DNA of 64,000 nt from Telmatactis stephensoni (lineage: Eukaryota; Cnidaria; Anthozoa; Actiniaria; Isophelliidae), in assembly GCA_029948255.1 (NCBI GenBank), contig JALIZF010001619.1, positions 62,001 through 126,000 of the forward strand, given 5' to 3'. Positions 1 to 11,100 of the stretch are shown here, in pieces (positions within the stretch are counted from its first letter, which is position 1; each line of letters opens with the position of its first letter). A model generated the notes under the pieces. The model did not search any database. It was given only the letters and a program-made list of their open reading frames with translations, and was not told the DNA's origin. Position numbers and translations under genes: made by a program.

Positions 1-140
1 GCACACAACTGATCATGACAAAGTCAATGACTGCATGGAATTATCATATTCCAACCAAAATGCCTAGTTTCCCTTTGGCTGTACCCCCTTCTAATCATGG
101 CTAAAATTATTGACAAGTTAATTACTTAAATAACACATAC

Positions 141-1164
141 TTGGTTCTAATATTTGTGGTATAAGTCGTATCTGGCACGGCAACTTTGCATGACCTTTAC
201 TCCCATCATCAAACAGAATGTCAAACTCAGGATCCTTGGAATTAGATCTATCAGTCTTCATAACAAATCCAGCGTAATATTTAGTACTTCCTTGATATTG
301 TGCTATCACACGTGAACCATCTTGAACAGTTGCAGGCTCAGGATTGACATCAAGCACAACAGCTGTTTTGTCGTAAATGTCATGAGAAATTGCTTCTCCA
401 TCACTGAATTTGATGTGGATGTTTGAGTCTACATTGGATATTGTACCACTATGATACATGCTATCGGTCCATCTTGCCCAGATTGGTGTCATTGGTCCAA
501 GATAACCAGCTAATTATCAAATCATAAAATATTTTTACTGTTAAAACTAGATATTAGAAATGAAAAATAATGACAATTAGATACCAAAATAATGAAGTAG
601 ATTGTCTTTGACAATAAAGTTTGCACTAACCATACTTTGATAATGCCCTGTGCCTTGATGCCTGTGCACATGATGCAATTAGTTATAACCTTGTGTGCAA
701 AAGCAGCTACATCATGTGACCACTCCTGTGATAGTTGTACACAACAAATGCAGAAAAAATTGCAGCTGTAGAACTTGATGCTAGTTGCTGCTGCAGCAAC
801 TGTACAACTCCGTATTGTATGTAACATATTGCAGAAAATGTTCTGGGCATTTTATGTTCACAACAAATAATGTAGAAATTTGAGTTACCATAGAATCCGA
901 TGTTTCCATTTGCATTTATAACACCGCCTTCTTGAAATGTAAGAGTCTTGTCTGTAACTTTACATTCCAGTTGAATGACTGAACCATTGCGAAAACAGTC
1001 CTTAAAAAATTCAAACATTGAAACTATTGGTGATATCTGTACTTTGATTGGATGGTCTATTGCCATGACAACCTATGCCATCACAACTGTTACCATGACA
1101 ACTTCTAATTTCAATCAATATTTAGATAGTATACTCACAAGAGTAAGGCTGCCAAGGCTTGCCA
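141..1164 (-). CDS. Tudor-like domain protein, partial gene (3 consecutive exons)
   Basis: Three minus-strand exons join in phase: 1164-1134, 1023-889 and 509-141. Each is bounded by AG acceptors and GT donors (GTGAGT, GTAACT, GTATGT). The 3' exon encodes about 120 residues with two consecutive beta-rich modules (RWTDSMYHSGTISNVD... and VIAQYQGSTKYYAGFVMKTD...). Both show the 'V.A.w.d..yy.G.v' pattern of tudor-like (SGF29/DUF4537-type) folds, which in other proteins bind methylated histone tails or act as scaffolds. The middle exon (EFFKDCFRNGSVIQLECKV...) is not recognised. The gene continues past the left edge, so there is no stop here, and the true start is unresolved. The family call rests on pattern alone and is moderate. 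The frame continuity across two introns is solid. Confidence 0.55.
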
Positions 1165-1629
1165 TGGTACTGTAGAAAAATGATCAAAATACTTTGATCA
1201 GGCCATCAAGTATTCACTCTCAGTGATGGAAACTAAAAAGCAATATTATTTTGTTTAATCACTTAGCAATGTTAAGCCAAAGAGGGAGGGGAATAGAGTA
1301 GACATTTATGCAAACCCAATCAAAAATTAATTGGATTAATGACTAATCATACAAAAGGCTTGAATCTCCTCTAACATAACGTGACCTACGATTCTTTATA
1401 TTTATTTTGGTATAAAAGACAGCAAGGAGACTATTGCTGAGCGTGTTTTAGCTCCAAGTGAGTTTATTCTTGACAAGCAGCTGATGAGCTGAACGAAGGT
1501 CATGTTTGAGCACATAGTACGCACGAATGCATATTCGCATCCCAATGGGCCATCTGATTGTACACGCTTATGAAAATCTCGTCACAAAAATAATCTATTA
1601 AGCTAAAGAGAAATTTTGTTAGAACTTAC
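1165..1629. other. Intergenic or intronic stretch, nothing clear
   Basis: AT-rich sequence with no convincing exon, RNA gene or repeat end. It may be an intron of the tudor-like gene if the exon at 1630-1757 belongs to it. Confidence 0.3.
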
Positions 1630-1757
1630 CTCCGAACTTACCTCCTCCAGGTCTCTCCAGCTCAGCACCTCCTCGAAAGTATCTGACACATGCAAAGATC
1701 ACGTGATTCTGAGGAATCTCCACTAGGTACCAGAGCCCTTGCACGTGCGGAAGTTCC
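1630..1757 (-). CDS. Candidate upstream exon with tandem in-frame splice donors
   Basis: A minus-strand open stretch (ELPHVQGLWYLVEIPQNHV...) starts after a TAG acceptor at 1758-1759. It ends in two identical GGAG-GTAAGTTC donors 12 bp apart (exon ends at 1642 or 1630). Using the distal donor adds four codons without changing frame. It probably belongs to the gene at 141-1164, but its exit phase does not match the 1164-1134 exon directly. Either another exon lies between them or it is a different transcript. Confidence 0.35.
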
Positions 1758-1977
1758 CTACCGGTTTATTTTAATTATTTCCTTTGTTCCTTTGTATCCA
1801 TTATCTTTTATTTTTGGTGTGACAGAAAGCGAGAATGCTTTTCCTTAGCCAGTTTGACCTTTGACCCTGTATCATATGAGTGTACGACTGCAAAAATGCT
1901 TTATTTCTGCAAATTGCGTAAATAACAATGTATGTTAATGATTTCAACGCCTGGTGACATTTTGCGGCAATCCTTTT

Positions 1978-2266
1978 TATACACCTATTTCAAAAAAGGT
2001 TGTCATACGAGAGGTCTCAAGCCTACGCGACAAGATCGAAAAGGACTATGGGTAGTAGGTAAAAATCACTCTTTTTTTTCAGGTTTGGTCTTGATTTTTG
2101 CATCAGCAAGTGAAGTTCTTTATTGTTTAAGGTCAAGGCAAGCTATGTTCCAGTTGTCCTATGGCTGATTTGTGTGGTTTTACAGCTTTAGTAATTTCTA
2201 CCCATACTCCCTTTCGGGTGAGTCGCGTAAGCTTTTGCCGACAACATTAATTGAAATAGGTGTATA
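1978..2266. mobile_element. 289-bp MITE, TATACACC family, copy 1
   Basis: The element begins TATACACCTATTTCAA and ends with the inverse (GAAATAGGTGTATA). The inverted similarity continues imperfectly for about 80 bp on each side (TACGCGAC and TATGGGTAG blocks on both arms). A second copy lies at 32934-33212 with the same ends. TA at the tips suggests Tc1/mariner-type TA target duplication. There is no coding capacity. Confidence 0.85.
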
Positions 2267-2527
2267 CAAGCGGCAATTTGTTTTCGTTAAAAAAGAAACC
2301 GAAGAAATTTAATGTCACCGCACGTGCTGTGACCGTGTCACGTGTCACGTGTTTTCTTTATTACAAAAAACAATCTAAAAACCCTTACAGTCACTGGAAC
2401 TATCAAGTCATCATTACATCACGGATTGTATTGTTACATAATTACAAAAAGACTAATTAATCAATTATTACAAAATGAAAAAAGCCTATTATCGGAATGC
2501 TTGCCGACGTCACAACAACTCCAGCAG

Positions 2528-2995
2528 TTAGTGTTCATTTGGGTTGAAATTTTTCAAAAACTGGAAATACTCTGCTGGTAAAATGTCTCTTCCTTCAAGA
2601 ACATGTGCATAGTAATCAGGTTTGGGTTTTAAACCTTTCTGAATCAGCCATTCATTCGCGATGTAAACTGAGACTTCTACTTCTTGACCATCGATGCACC
2701 TCTTCACTTTAACCATTTCTCGACGATACTTGTTTCCCGAGAGGTGATCTTCATCTAAGACTGAGGAAGAACCTTTCTCAAGCTCGTACAAAGCTCCATA
2801 AACTTTACATTGTTTATCAGGGACAATTGTCGACCAGCCATAGCCAGTATCTTGTGCACGCGCATCAAAAGTTAAACGATATCCATCCAGCACCGCCAGT
2901 TGACGGGAAATCACTTTACAGCCCATCTCTTGAATGTGTTTTAGACTCATAAGCGAGCCGTAGCCAAAAGAGTACTCCATTTCACTTGTCATCAA
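2528..2995 (-). CDS. Gamma-glutamylcyclotransferase-like protein, copy 1
   Basis: This is a single-exon, 155-residue protein of the GGCT/AIG2-like fold. Family members release 5-oxoproline from gamma-glutamyl peptides in glutathione turnover. Visible marks are the N-terminal FGYGSL substrate loop (residues 10-15), the GYRLTFDA strand, VYGALYEL and the C-terminal PAEYFQFLKNF. The segment aligned with human GGCT LDEQEG, whose second Glu (E98) is the general base, reads LDEDH here, so a His occupies the catalytic position. It may therefore be a non-canonical or inactive cyclotransferase. I chose the first Met because it precedes FGYGSL by the usual short distance; the second Met is equally possible. 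It lies 600 bp from the broken copy at 3617-4083, and copy 3 is at 18.5 kb. Confidence 0.8.
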   Translation of the reverse strand: MMTSEMEYSFGYGSLMSLKHIQEMGCKVISRQLAVLDGYRLTFDARAQDTGYGWSTIVPDKQCKVYGALYELEKGSSSVLDEDHLSGNKYRREMVKVKRCIDGQEVEVSVYIANEWLIQKGLKPKPDYYAHVLEGRDILPAEYFQFLKNFNPNEH

Positions 2996-3223
2996 TGCTA
3001 TATAAACTTCGTGGCTCAGAAATGGCGCAACAGTTCACTGAAGACTCCACTAATGAATAGGGGTCAATGAAGCCAGCATGTTGCATGTCTCCTAGCGTGA
3101 CTGTTACGCCTTCATTTGAGTGGGAGTTGAGGGTATGTGTTTCAGTGTCTCGTCCCCAGTCCCCTGGAGGGCCGCTACGCAGGGTAATGTCAGTATATCC
3201 AGTTCTAGCCAAATTTCTAGCCA

Positions 3224-3232
<9 letters not shown>

Positions 3233-3299
<67 letters not shown>
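3233..3299. repeat. (TC)n dinucleotide microsatellite
   Basis: About 33 uninterrupted CT units. They generate spurious Ser-Leu and Arg-Glu frames on both strands, which are not genes. Confidence 0.97.
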
Positions 3300-3302
<3 letters not shown>

Positions 3303-3616
3303 GGATTCCATATCCTGTAGCGCCTAGCTAATCCCCGGCCTTTATCAGCAACACAGGAAACCCATGGTTAGTATTTCATGTAAGTCGGAACAATACTAAC
3401 ATTATCACTCCACAAAACAACTGTTCCACCAAATATTGCTCCATCTAATGGGAAAATGTTATAGAGTATACAATAGTGTACGTAAAGTACGAATTATCTA
3501 ACATAGCGTGATCATACGAACTATCTAAGGAAGTGAACTTTTGTCTACAAGTAATCTTTTCAAACACGACACCGTTTTTGAAAATAGCTATCTTTTTTAA
3601 GGATAAAAACTTGCCG

Positions 3617-4083
3617 TCAGTGTTCATCAGGGCTAAATGTTTTCAAAAACTGGAAATACTCTGCTGGTAAAATGTCCTTTCCTTCAAGAACAGTGTGCAT
3701 AATAATCAGGTCTTGGCTTTTAACCCTTTCTGAATCAACCATTCATTGCAGACATAAACTACAACTTCCACTTCTTGTCCATCGCTACACCTCTGCACTT
3801 TGACCACTTCTCGACGAAACTGGTTTTCGAGCAGATGCCCTTGGTCGAGGAATGTTAGAGAACCTTTTTCAAACTCGTACAAAGCTCCATAAACCTTGGA
3901 GTGCTCGTCAGGTACAATAGTAGCCCAGCCATAACCATCGTCTTCGCGATTTGCATCAAATGTTAAACGATATCCATTCAACACTGCAAGTTGTCGTGAA
4001 ATTACCTTAACTCCTTTTTCTTGGACTAGTTTTAGACTCAAGTGCGAGCCATAGCCAAAATGATGCTCTGTATTGGAAGCCAT
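3617..4083 (-). pseudogene. Gamma-glutamylcyclotransferase-like copy 2, frameshifted
   Basis: It opens normally (MASNTEHHFGYGSHLSLK) and stays in frame for 124 codons. It then reads into a stop after GLKAKT because of a one-base insertion near 3718 relative to copy 3. A second one-base insertion lies near 3691. The rest of the C-terminus, including the final FSPDEH and stop codon, is still recognisable out of frame. The segment matching GGCT LDEQEG is LDQGH. Flanks on both sides match those of the intact copy at 18494-18955, so this is a decayed segmental duplicate and not a retrocopy. Confidence 0.85.
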
Positions 4084-4375
4084 AAGTACTGAATCACTCA
4101 GGTAATATCCGAGTCAATCGACCCACACTCAATTTCAGGTCATGAATAATGCGCGTCCTTGTGCCGTGACGAGAATGGACTGAGCAGGTTGAGCATTCAT
4201 TTGAGGGTTTAAAGGTCGCCCTGTCGTGCATGCAGTGTTGACATACCGTCTTCACAGTCATACAAGGCTTTCAACATGGAAGTTAAGCATGAATAAAGTT
4301 TATAATCGAGTGGAGAGAAACTTGTACGCTGTTCATGAGACGGCTCTGTCAAACAAATTCACTTACAGTCGAACC

Positions 4376-4989
4376 TGCATATAACTTTTACAAGGGGGAA
4401 TCATTAAAATGCTGCAGTGAATTATGGAGGAATTCCTCCTTCTTAGTAGTGGAAAGAGAACTCAGCAAAAAATTGACGAAATGGCCTAAAATCGCTACCA
4501 GAGAATACCAATAACACAAGAAGCACTGTATAACCGTTAGAGTGTATTTGCTTTATTATTTACGGAGTAATAAAGCGGAACCTAAACTCCCATACAAAGC
4601 TTTGTAATATTCGCCTCTCATAGAGAGCTTGGGCCTCCTGTGAAGTAGGTAGCTTCATTTTTCAGTTCTTGGTTTTCATTTGCAAATTTTTACCCTCCTC
4701 CTCCCCATTCCATCCAGTCATCTAGTCGTTCTATTGTTTGGCGGTTTGTAGCCCTCACCTTTGATGGGGCACATATCGGATTTGTTATGTGAAGGTCAAT
4801 TTGACCATTTCATTAAGGAATGTTAATTATAATAAAAGCGGTTATGTGCCCTTGGCACATAGCCAAATTTTATCCAACACATTTGAGTAGTGTCTGGCAT
4901 TTTTTCCCATCAAACAGAGCTAGCTCGGTCAGCAATCATGTCAGGATTCATGTAATATTTTGATACAACTATGAGGGATGGCATAAACA
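4376..4989. other. Intergenic stretch inserted into the duplicated block
   Basis: Homology to the duplicate at 18.5-19.2 kb stops near 4370 and resumes near 5190, so this stretch together with 4990-5154 is an insertion in this copy (or was lost from the other). I see no coding sequence or clear element end in 4376-4989. Confidence 0.5.
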
Positions 4990-5154
4990 ATAGAATTCAA
5001 ACGGTCCCGTCCGCGCGCACGTCAAAAGTCAAATTCTATTCGTTGAGGGACTTTGCGCGCGCGATGGCGAAGTTACTAAAAATAGCCTTAGCCGCCACGA
5101 ACATGGCACAGACATCAATACTGAGTTTCGCTCTCTTAGTATTATGGTCTCTTG
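4990..5154 (+). repeat. Partial copy of the GAGACCATAATAC foldback repeat
   Basis: It matches the centre and one arm of the foldback element that hosts the large transposon (7638-7854 plus 14947-15017). Shared blocks are GCGCGCGATGGCGAAG, CAGACATCAATACTG and the terminal TATTATGGTCTCTTG. Only one arm is present, so it cannot fold back. Confidence 0.8.
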
Positions 5155-5259
5155 TTTGGATACATTTTTCATTCTTTGAGTGCTAAAACAAACCAGTTGC
5201 ACAGATGATTGTTTTTCTCTCAGCTTCAGTCATTCGTTATCATGCAGTTTCCTCATTTT

Positions 5260-5353
5260 TGGACAGCAAAAGCAGACGACTTACAGTCCATACAAAATAG
5301 GTGCCTGGATATAATAGGCATACCAAGAACATTAAATCTACGTTATCAAACTC
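5260..5353 (+). pseudogene. Short remnant of a LINE reverse-transcriptase C-terminus
   Basis: The + frame from 5260 reads WTAKADDLQSIQNRCL followed by DIIGIPRT, about 30 codons. The 'l.kadi..lqsiQnRclriI' pattern is typical of the region after the RT domain of Jockey/CR1-type LINEs. Nothing recognisable extends on either side. It is a short fossil and the call is tentative. Confidence 0.4.
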
Positions 5354-6019
5354 ATTAATAATTCATTAGAAAACACAATGGAAATCACTACCGTAACGTA
5401 GATCTTTCCAGGTGAACGGTGAACACGGCGTGCAAAGCATTATTGGACAAAATGACCGGCCCTGGTCCCCAGGTCCCTTGGTGAACAAGCAAAATATCAG
5501 AAAAATTATTTCTGAAAGCTTTTAATCACATAAATTAGAAAAGAGTTTGAAAGAAGTGTCCCTTTAATTTTTGACTGTTCCTGTCGCTTTGCCATCGTTT
5601 TATCAGCGATCAAAACTGTGTCACGCAATACCGTCACGATATGTTGAAGGAGCAAGAACTTATCATTCTGCGAAAATATTTCACTCCTAAAGTTAATGAA
5701 CGAATATATGTTTATGCATTTAAGAAAGATTTAGCCTAAAATATGCAAATAAGCTGTTGGTATCGTCATTTTAACGCTCAGTGTTTTGGCTGCTATCTTT
5801 CTTATCAAACAATACGTGATTTCAGTGAGAGTTGACCGAGGCGAGCGTGTTGATAGTGCGAGTCTCCCAAAGGAAATCGGTTTACAAACAGAATATCGTG
5901 CTTAACAGCTAGCACAGTAAATAAGGGCTATGATTTTAAAAATGAGTTTTTTCGATATGGAAGTATACTTGAAGGTTTTGACGAGTCTACACCTGCATGA
6001 ATTTGCTAATAACATATAT
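5354..6019. other. Intergenic stretch, nothing recognised
   Basis: AT-rich sequence with no supported exon, RNA gene or repeat boundary. Confidence 0.4.
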
Positions 6020-6022
6020 TTA

Positions 6023-6887
6023 TGCACCTATCAATGTAAGTCCCGTGGGGGGGGGGGGGGGGGTATTCGGGCAATGGGTGGGGATTTGACAAAAATCCTT
6101 AAAAAATATTCAAAATCCCCAGGGTGGGGAAGAAGCTTTCAATCAAATGGTGCATAAAAACCCGACCCAGGGGTCAATCAAATATATTAAAATAACTCCA
6201 CCACTCCAATACAAAAGAATGTTAGTGTTTTTTTATTTAATTGTATTAAACAACAAATTGCACAAATCCAATAATCAGAAGCATCTTGTTGAGTTTTTTT
6301 ACTAGCAACTCTTCCAGCGAACTGGCTGACACACAATATTGTTTGGTTCCATTAGAGACTTTCATCAAAGGCATCTGCGTTTTCCAAAAAAAAAACTTTT
6401 TACACCATATATTTGTATATTAAAGAACACATATCGGAACAGTTTATATTTAACTTCATAAAAATACGACAATTTTCTGAAATATTGAGCGAAGTACGAG
6501 TGTATATGCTTAATGTAAGCTTATGGGCCGCCATGTTCAGGCAATCGAGCCGATGAAAAATGGCATTTCACTGACATTTATATCTACAAAGACTATTTTC
6601 ATCTATTTAACATGATAAAAAAGCGTTTAATGCTTTGTTTTTGTGCATCTTACCTTGACATCTCACCTTGACAACTACACCAAGCCGAACCAAAAACCAC
6701 GAGGTGTTTACTTAGTGACCTGGCCTTCTGTACAACACAGGTATCCCAATCGCTTTCTAAAAATCAAATCCCGACCCAGGGGATTGACTTTGCGATCAAT
6801 TTCCCCATCCACGGACAAGCATTTTCTGTCAAATCCCCACCCATTGCCCGAATACCCCCCCCCACGGGACTTACATTGATAGGTGCA
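6023..6887. mobile_element. 865-bp Harbinger-like MITE with TTA target duplication
   Basis: The ends are TGCACCTATCAATGTAAG and its inverse, followed inward by long inverted blocks (GTCCCGTGGGG, GGTATTCGGGCAATGGG, GACCCAGGGG). TTA directly flanks both ends (6020-6022 and 6888-6890), matching the TWA duplication of PIF/Harbinger. The left arm carries an expanded run of about 18 G; the right arm has about 9 C. There is no transposase, so it is non-autonomous. Confidence 0.8.
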
Positions 6888-7296
6888 TTATCAACTGAAC
6901 GGAATAATTAAGTACAGTACACATTGCCAAATAAAAAGTTTATCATAAAAACTTACAAACATTTGTACAACAGTTACTTACACGTTAGACTCAGGAAGAA
7001 GACTAAATTTACAGTTGTTCACCACATATCTTGATGGAAAACAATTTATTATAAACTCCAGTTGCAAAACGGCGGATTCACATACTCGACCGTGAAGTAA
7101 GTAGCCTGGGGACGAGGGCCGTTCGCAAAAATGCTGAACGCGCTCTGATTGGTTGAAAATAAAATCTCCGTTCACCTGGTATATCGGATAAAGATTTTTG
7201 TTCATTTGCATAAACTTTAACTTGGATTTTCTAAGCCAAAAGTAGTCAAACTTGGAAAATTCTGGTCCAATATGATAATTGACAACTAGACGTTTG

Positions 7297-7412
7297 ATAA
7301 GTAATATAAAGAACTCGAGAGCGTGTTATATCGGGTCTAAAGATCCTCGCCTTCGGCTCGGATCTTTATCCACCGATATAACACGCTCTCTCGTTCTTTA
7401 TACATTACTTAT
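7297..7412. repeat. 116-bp hairpin-forming palindrome
   Basis: ATAAGTAAT...GAGCGTGTTATATCGG... pairs with ...CCGATATAACACGCTC...ATTACTTAT. The tip is a GC-rich stem capped by CTTCGG. Pairing runs over most of the length. It is probably a small foldback MITE; no target duplication was established. Confidence 0.75.
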
Positions 7413-7427
7413 AGGGTATATGAAAAA

Positions 7428-7626
7428 TTGCAAAATAAGATCACGCAAAAATATTTCACGCGTCACGGACAATTAAAAAATCACTTTCACGTTCACACAC
7501 ACAAAAAAATCAAAAGTTGCTTTCACGTGGAGTACGTGGACACAAAAAGATTTTAGACCTTAGATCGCGTTTCACGTCAAAATAGATCTGCCATTCACGT
7601 TTCACGCAAAAGGTATAGGGGACCTG
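7428..7626 (-). repeat. CGTGAAA-rich dispersed repeat, copy 1
   Basis: On the minus strand this unit holds repeated CGTGAAA/CGTGAAC motifs at irregular short spacing. It matches, over nearly its full length, the + strand stretch at 17281-17470 (shared TATACCTTTTGCGTGAAACG, GGTCTAAAATCTTTT, CACGTGAAAGCAACTTTT). It is non-coding and its family is not recognised. Confidence 0.75.
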
Positions 7627-7845
7627 ATGGATCTCACCAAGAGACCATAATACTAAGAGAGCGAAACTCAGTATTGATGTCTGTGCGATGTTCGCGGCGA
7701 CTAAGGCTATTTTTAGTAACTTCGCCAGTCGCGCGCGCAAGGCCCTCAACCAATAGAATTTGCTTTTTGGCGTGCGCGCGGAAGGGACCGTTTCAATTCT
7801 ATTGTTTGAGAGCCTTGCGCGCGCGATGGCGAAGTTACTAAAAAT

Positions 7846-7854
7846 GGCCTTAGC
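7846..7854. repeat. 9-bp target-site duplication, left
   Basis: GGCCTTAGC immediately left of the transposon. The same 9 bp lies at 14938-14946. The empty-site sequence is visible in the related repeat copy at 4990-5154 (AGCCTTAGCCGCC). Confidence 0.92.
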
Positions 7855-7864
7855 TAGTCCAGAA

Positions 7865-7968
7865 CTGGACCCACTTTTCTCAATAACAATTTTTTACAAT
7901 AAACAGCGAACGAAGAAATAAAAGAAGCGCGCGCGCATTCGAAAGAAAATTGAGAAAAGTGGGTCCAG
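7865..7968. repeat. Left-end hairpin of the transposon
   Basis: A perfect 20-bp stem pairs 7865-7884 (CTGGACCCACTTTTCTCAAT) with 7949-7968, around a loop of 64 nt. The right end has an equivalent hairpin (14839-14927) whose outer 13 bp are the same but whose inner stem and loop differ. Confidence 0.85.
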
Positions 7969-8149
7969 GGAAATTTGCCTGCGCATGCGTCTCTTCATCC
8001 AATCACAAGTCACCACGAGCCCACACTCATCATTTATAGCGGCCGAACTACGAAAAATGGCGTGTTTGTCAAATTTTACTTACAGATGTTACAAAAGCAT
8101 GTTACGATGTAATCTTTGTTAGTAGTACGGGTTTTTTTTTCTTTCAAAC

Positions 8150-11100
8150 ATGGACGAAGACAGAAATTGTTTCATTTGTAGAGTAGCAATCACTCCCGAA
8201 AAGAGAGCGCTTCTTGTAGCCAAAGGGACCGCAACAAGTCTCGCCAAAAGCCTCTGCAAATACGTCGACATACCACTGTCAGACTTGTTACGGAAGTCAA
8301 AAGTAATTTTTTGTTGTATTCCTTGCAAACGAAGACTATTAACCATAACAAGCAAAGTTGAATCTTTGAGAAAAGTATTCAATGCAACACCCAAAGAAAG
8401 TGCTTTGTGTGCTAGAGAAAAAAGGCCTCTAACAGAAATTTCTCATGGTTCCTCCCCTCCGAGGAAGAAAACTACTAAACAGGTATATATTAGACTTTAA
8501 AACTCATAAACATGTTACCTAGTCACTTTCAATAAAACATTAAAAAGATAATTGCTACCTCCAATTCTAGACTACGTCTGCATCCAGTGAAAATGAGCCA
8601 TTGAGTTCAGTGGGCGTAGGGCAAATCAGTCAGCAACTAACACCATCCCGTACACACGATAAGTTTTTGATGATAACGAAAGTGCAAGACGGAACAATTA
8701 CCAGTGTGCAAGTTCCTGAGAATAACTGGCTGTTGGTTGATCGGGCTTGTAAGGGGCAGAGTAATTTAGTTAACTTTGTACTTGAGAATGAAGAATTAAA
8801 GAAAATGGCGATCGAGAGTGTATTAAGCACCCTTAACCAAGAATGTGAAGAAATCTGTAGCCTGTCCAAAATGTCGATGCTTAGACAGAAAAACATCTCA
8901 GACCTGCTGTCCTTCGACTGGAATACATTCATTATCGAAGAAGTGAAGGCAAGAGCCAACTTGTTGTACCAGGTAGCCGTGGCAGTTGCATGTCCTAAAA
9001 AGGCAAATGAAAGAAATGTCAGCAAGAAGAACGAAGGAAAGATGCCAGCCGTCGCTATGGCTTTGTCCATGCTTTTTAAAACGAGGAACAGGAATCTCAA
9101 TTGCACACAGTCCATCGTCAGCTTACTACTCGCCAAGTCTCAAGTGAAAGAACAGGTAAGGAAATTGTAAACTGGAAAATGAAGATACTTAAACAAGCGA
9201 ATTGTGTCAATAGTGTACATGTAAGCTGTACCCGGCCGAAAGAAATTAACATGCAAATTAACACTATCAAAAGTTACACAGAGTTTCTGAACCACATAAA
9301 GTCGAAACTCCTTTTCATTATACCCCTTGTAACATTTAACTTATTATGTACGTGATGATATGATCAATATTTTTGAAATATTTAATTTCAGCTCCCATTC
9401 GTCGTAAAGGCGCGCACGCGTCCGCAATTTTCTGTTTCCCGCCAATTTTCGACAAAATCATTCGATAAATAAATTCTTATTTCTAACACTTTTTTCTTAG
9501 CTCATTAAAACGATGGAGATAAACATTATTTATGCAACGATGTGTACCAGAATTGCTGAATAATTTACTAGAAAGAAGGAGGAAAAAAAATAGTGGAAAA
9601 CGAACAAAAAAGTTTAGCTACAAGCAGCGAATCATTAAGTATAAGTTACTGGATATCGCGGAAAATAAGGTTGTGGTGAAGAAAAATGGAGTGTCTACAT
9701 GCAGTGTTCTTTAGATACATAAAGATGACAATCCTATCTGACCAGAACATGACAATTCACTTTTTAATAAAAATCTTAGCGTTCTTACGTTTCATTTCTT
9801 TCTCCTTTTTCGATAGTCAATTTGAGTTGTAATTTTAGTAATTTTAAATAGCTATTCATGTTAGTAACAAATAGACACACACAAAAAGACAGACAAAAGA
9901 AGAGAGAAAGAAGGGCAGAAAGAACAGATTCATGAATTCAAACAATCCTTGAATTGTTAAAGCAAAGAAACAAGCTGAAACTCACACGCGCCCTCGTGGT
10001 TAACAAAGCAGTGAAAGCTTAAACTTTTCAAGAAAAGAAAAGAAATTCAAGAAACTTACCTTGTAGGAAAAACTCGCTAATTCAATTTTCTCGATGAAAG
10101 AGTAACCTTTAATGGAAATGGAACGGTCGTTGAAAGTTAGAACTCAGCACCCTTGAAATGTACCTCCTTCTCCAATGAATTTTCCCATCTTATAACTCGT
10201 CACCGTGCAGAATGTTTGCCAGACTGTCTAAACCACTTTTCGAACAATCTCGGTAAGCTTTCTTCTGAAACAGAGGTTCTGTTAAACCTCAAAATGGAGA
10301 AGTGTCTGATATAAAGATCTTACACAACAAACCGCCTGGTATCATTTGAAAAAGGTTCTAGAAAGCCGGTGCAGTTGTCATGACTACCAAAAAACGACAA
10401 TTTTCGTCCCCCTTGCAATAGGGATTGGGAAGGTTGGACGCTAGGGGGGCGAAAATTACCAAAACTCGATATAGACATCCCCAAAGGACACACAAAGACA
10501 ACATGTAAGAAAATTAAATTTTATTCAAATATTTCTATTGAAAATGTTGTATTGAAAAACCCCATACATTCCCTTATAGTTCACTGACACAGAGCTTGGG
10601 TTACCTGTGGTTATATTAACTCTACAGGGTTCCCACTCATCTTGGAAAACAAAATTCCCTGACAGTGACTTTTCCCTGACCATAGGAACCCTGCTACAAT
10701 AACATGAAACAATTTTTCAATTACTTGAAAATTCTTCCAATGAATAGATATTTCATAAAATAGAATAGGTGAACAAATGAATTAATTAGTATATACATAC
10801 AAAAATTAAAGCATTCTGAATGGCTGAGCACCTAAATTTATTTTAAATTGGTTGAGTGTGCATATTTTAAAATTTTGAGTGAAATAGTGATTATTTGAAA
10901 AAAATGAAAATGAGATATGAATAGGAATATTTTTTCATGTTCACATGAATACACATTATCCTAAATGAAAGAACTAGCGATTATTTGGAAAAAAAAATGA
11001 GATGTGAATAGGAAAATTTTTCATTTGGATAGATTTGTTTCATCAACCTTAATATATTTACTATATTTTACCGAGCTTTCAATCTATGCGGTTTGGCTTC

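Noticed and set aside
3067..3327. Ser-Leu and Arg-Glu repeat frames
   Set aside because: Products of the (TC)n microsatellite, open in several frames.
8119..9136. Minus-strand frames opposite the transposase exons
   Set aside because: Antisense shadows of the + strand exons; no RecQ motifs II-VI in them, so they do not complete the helicase.
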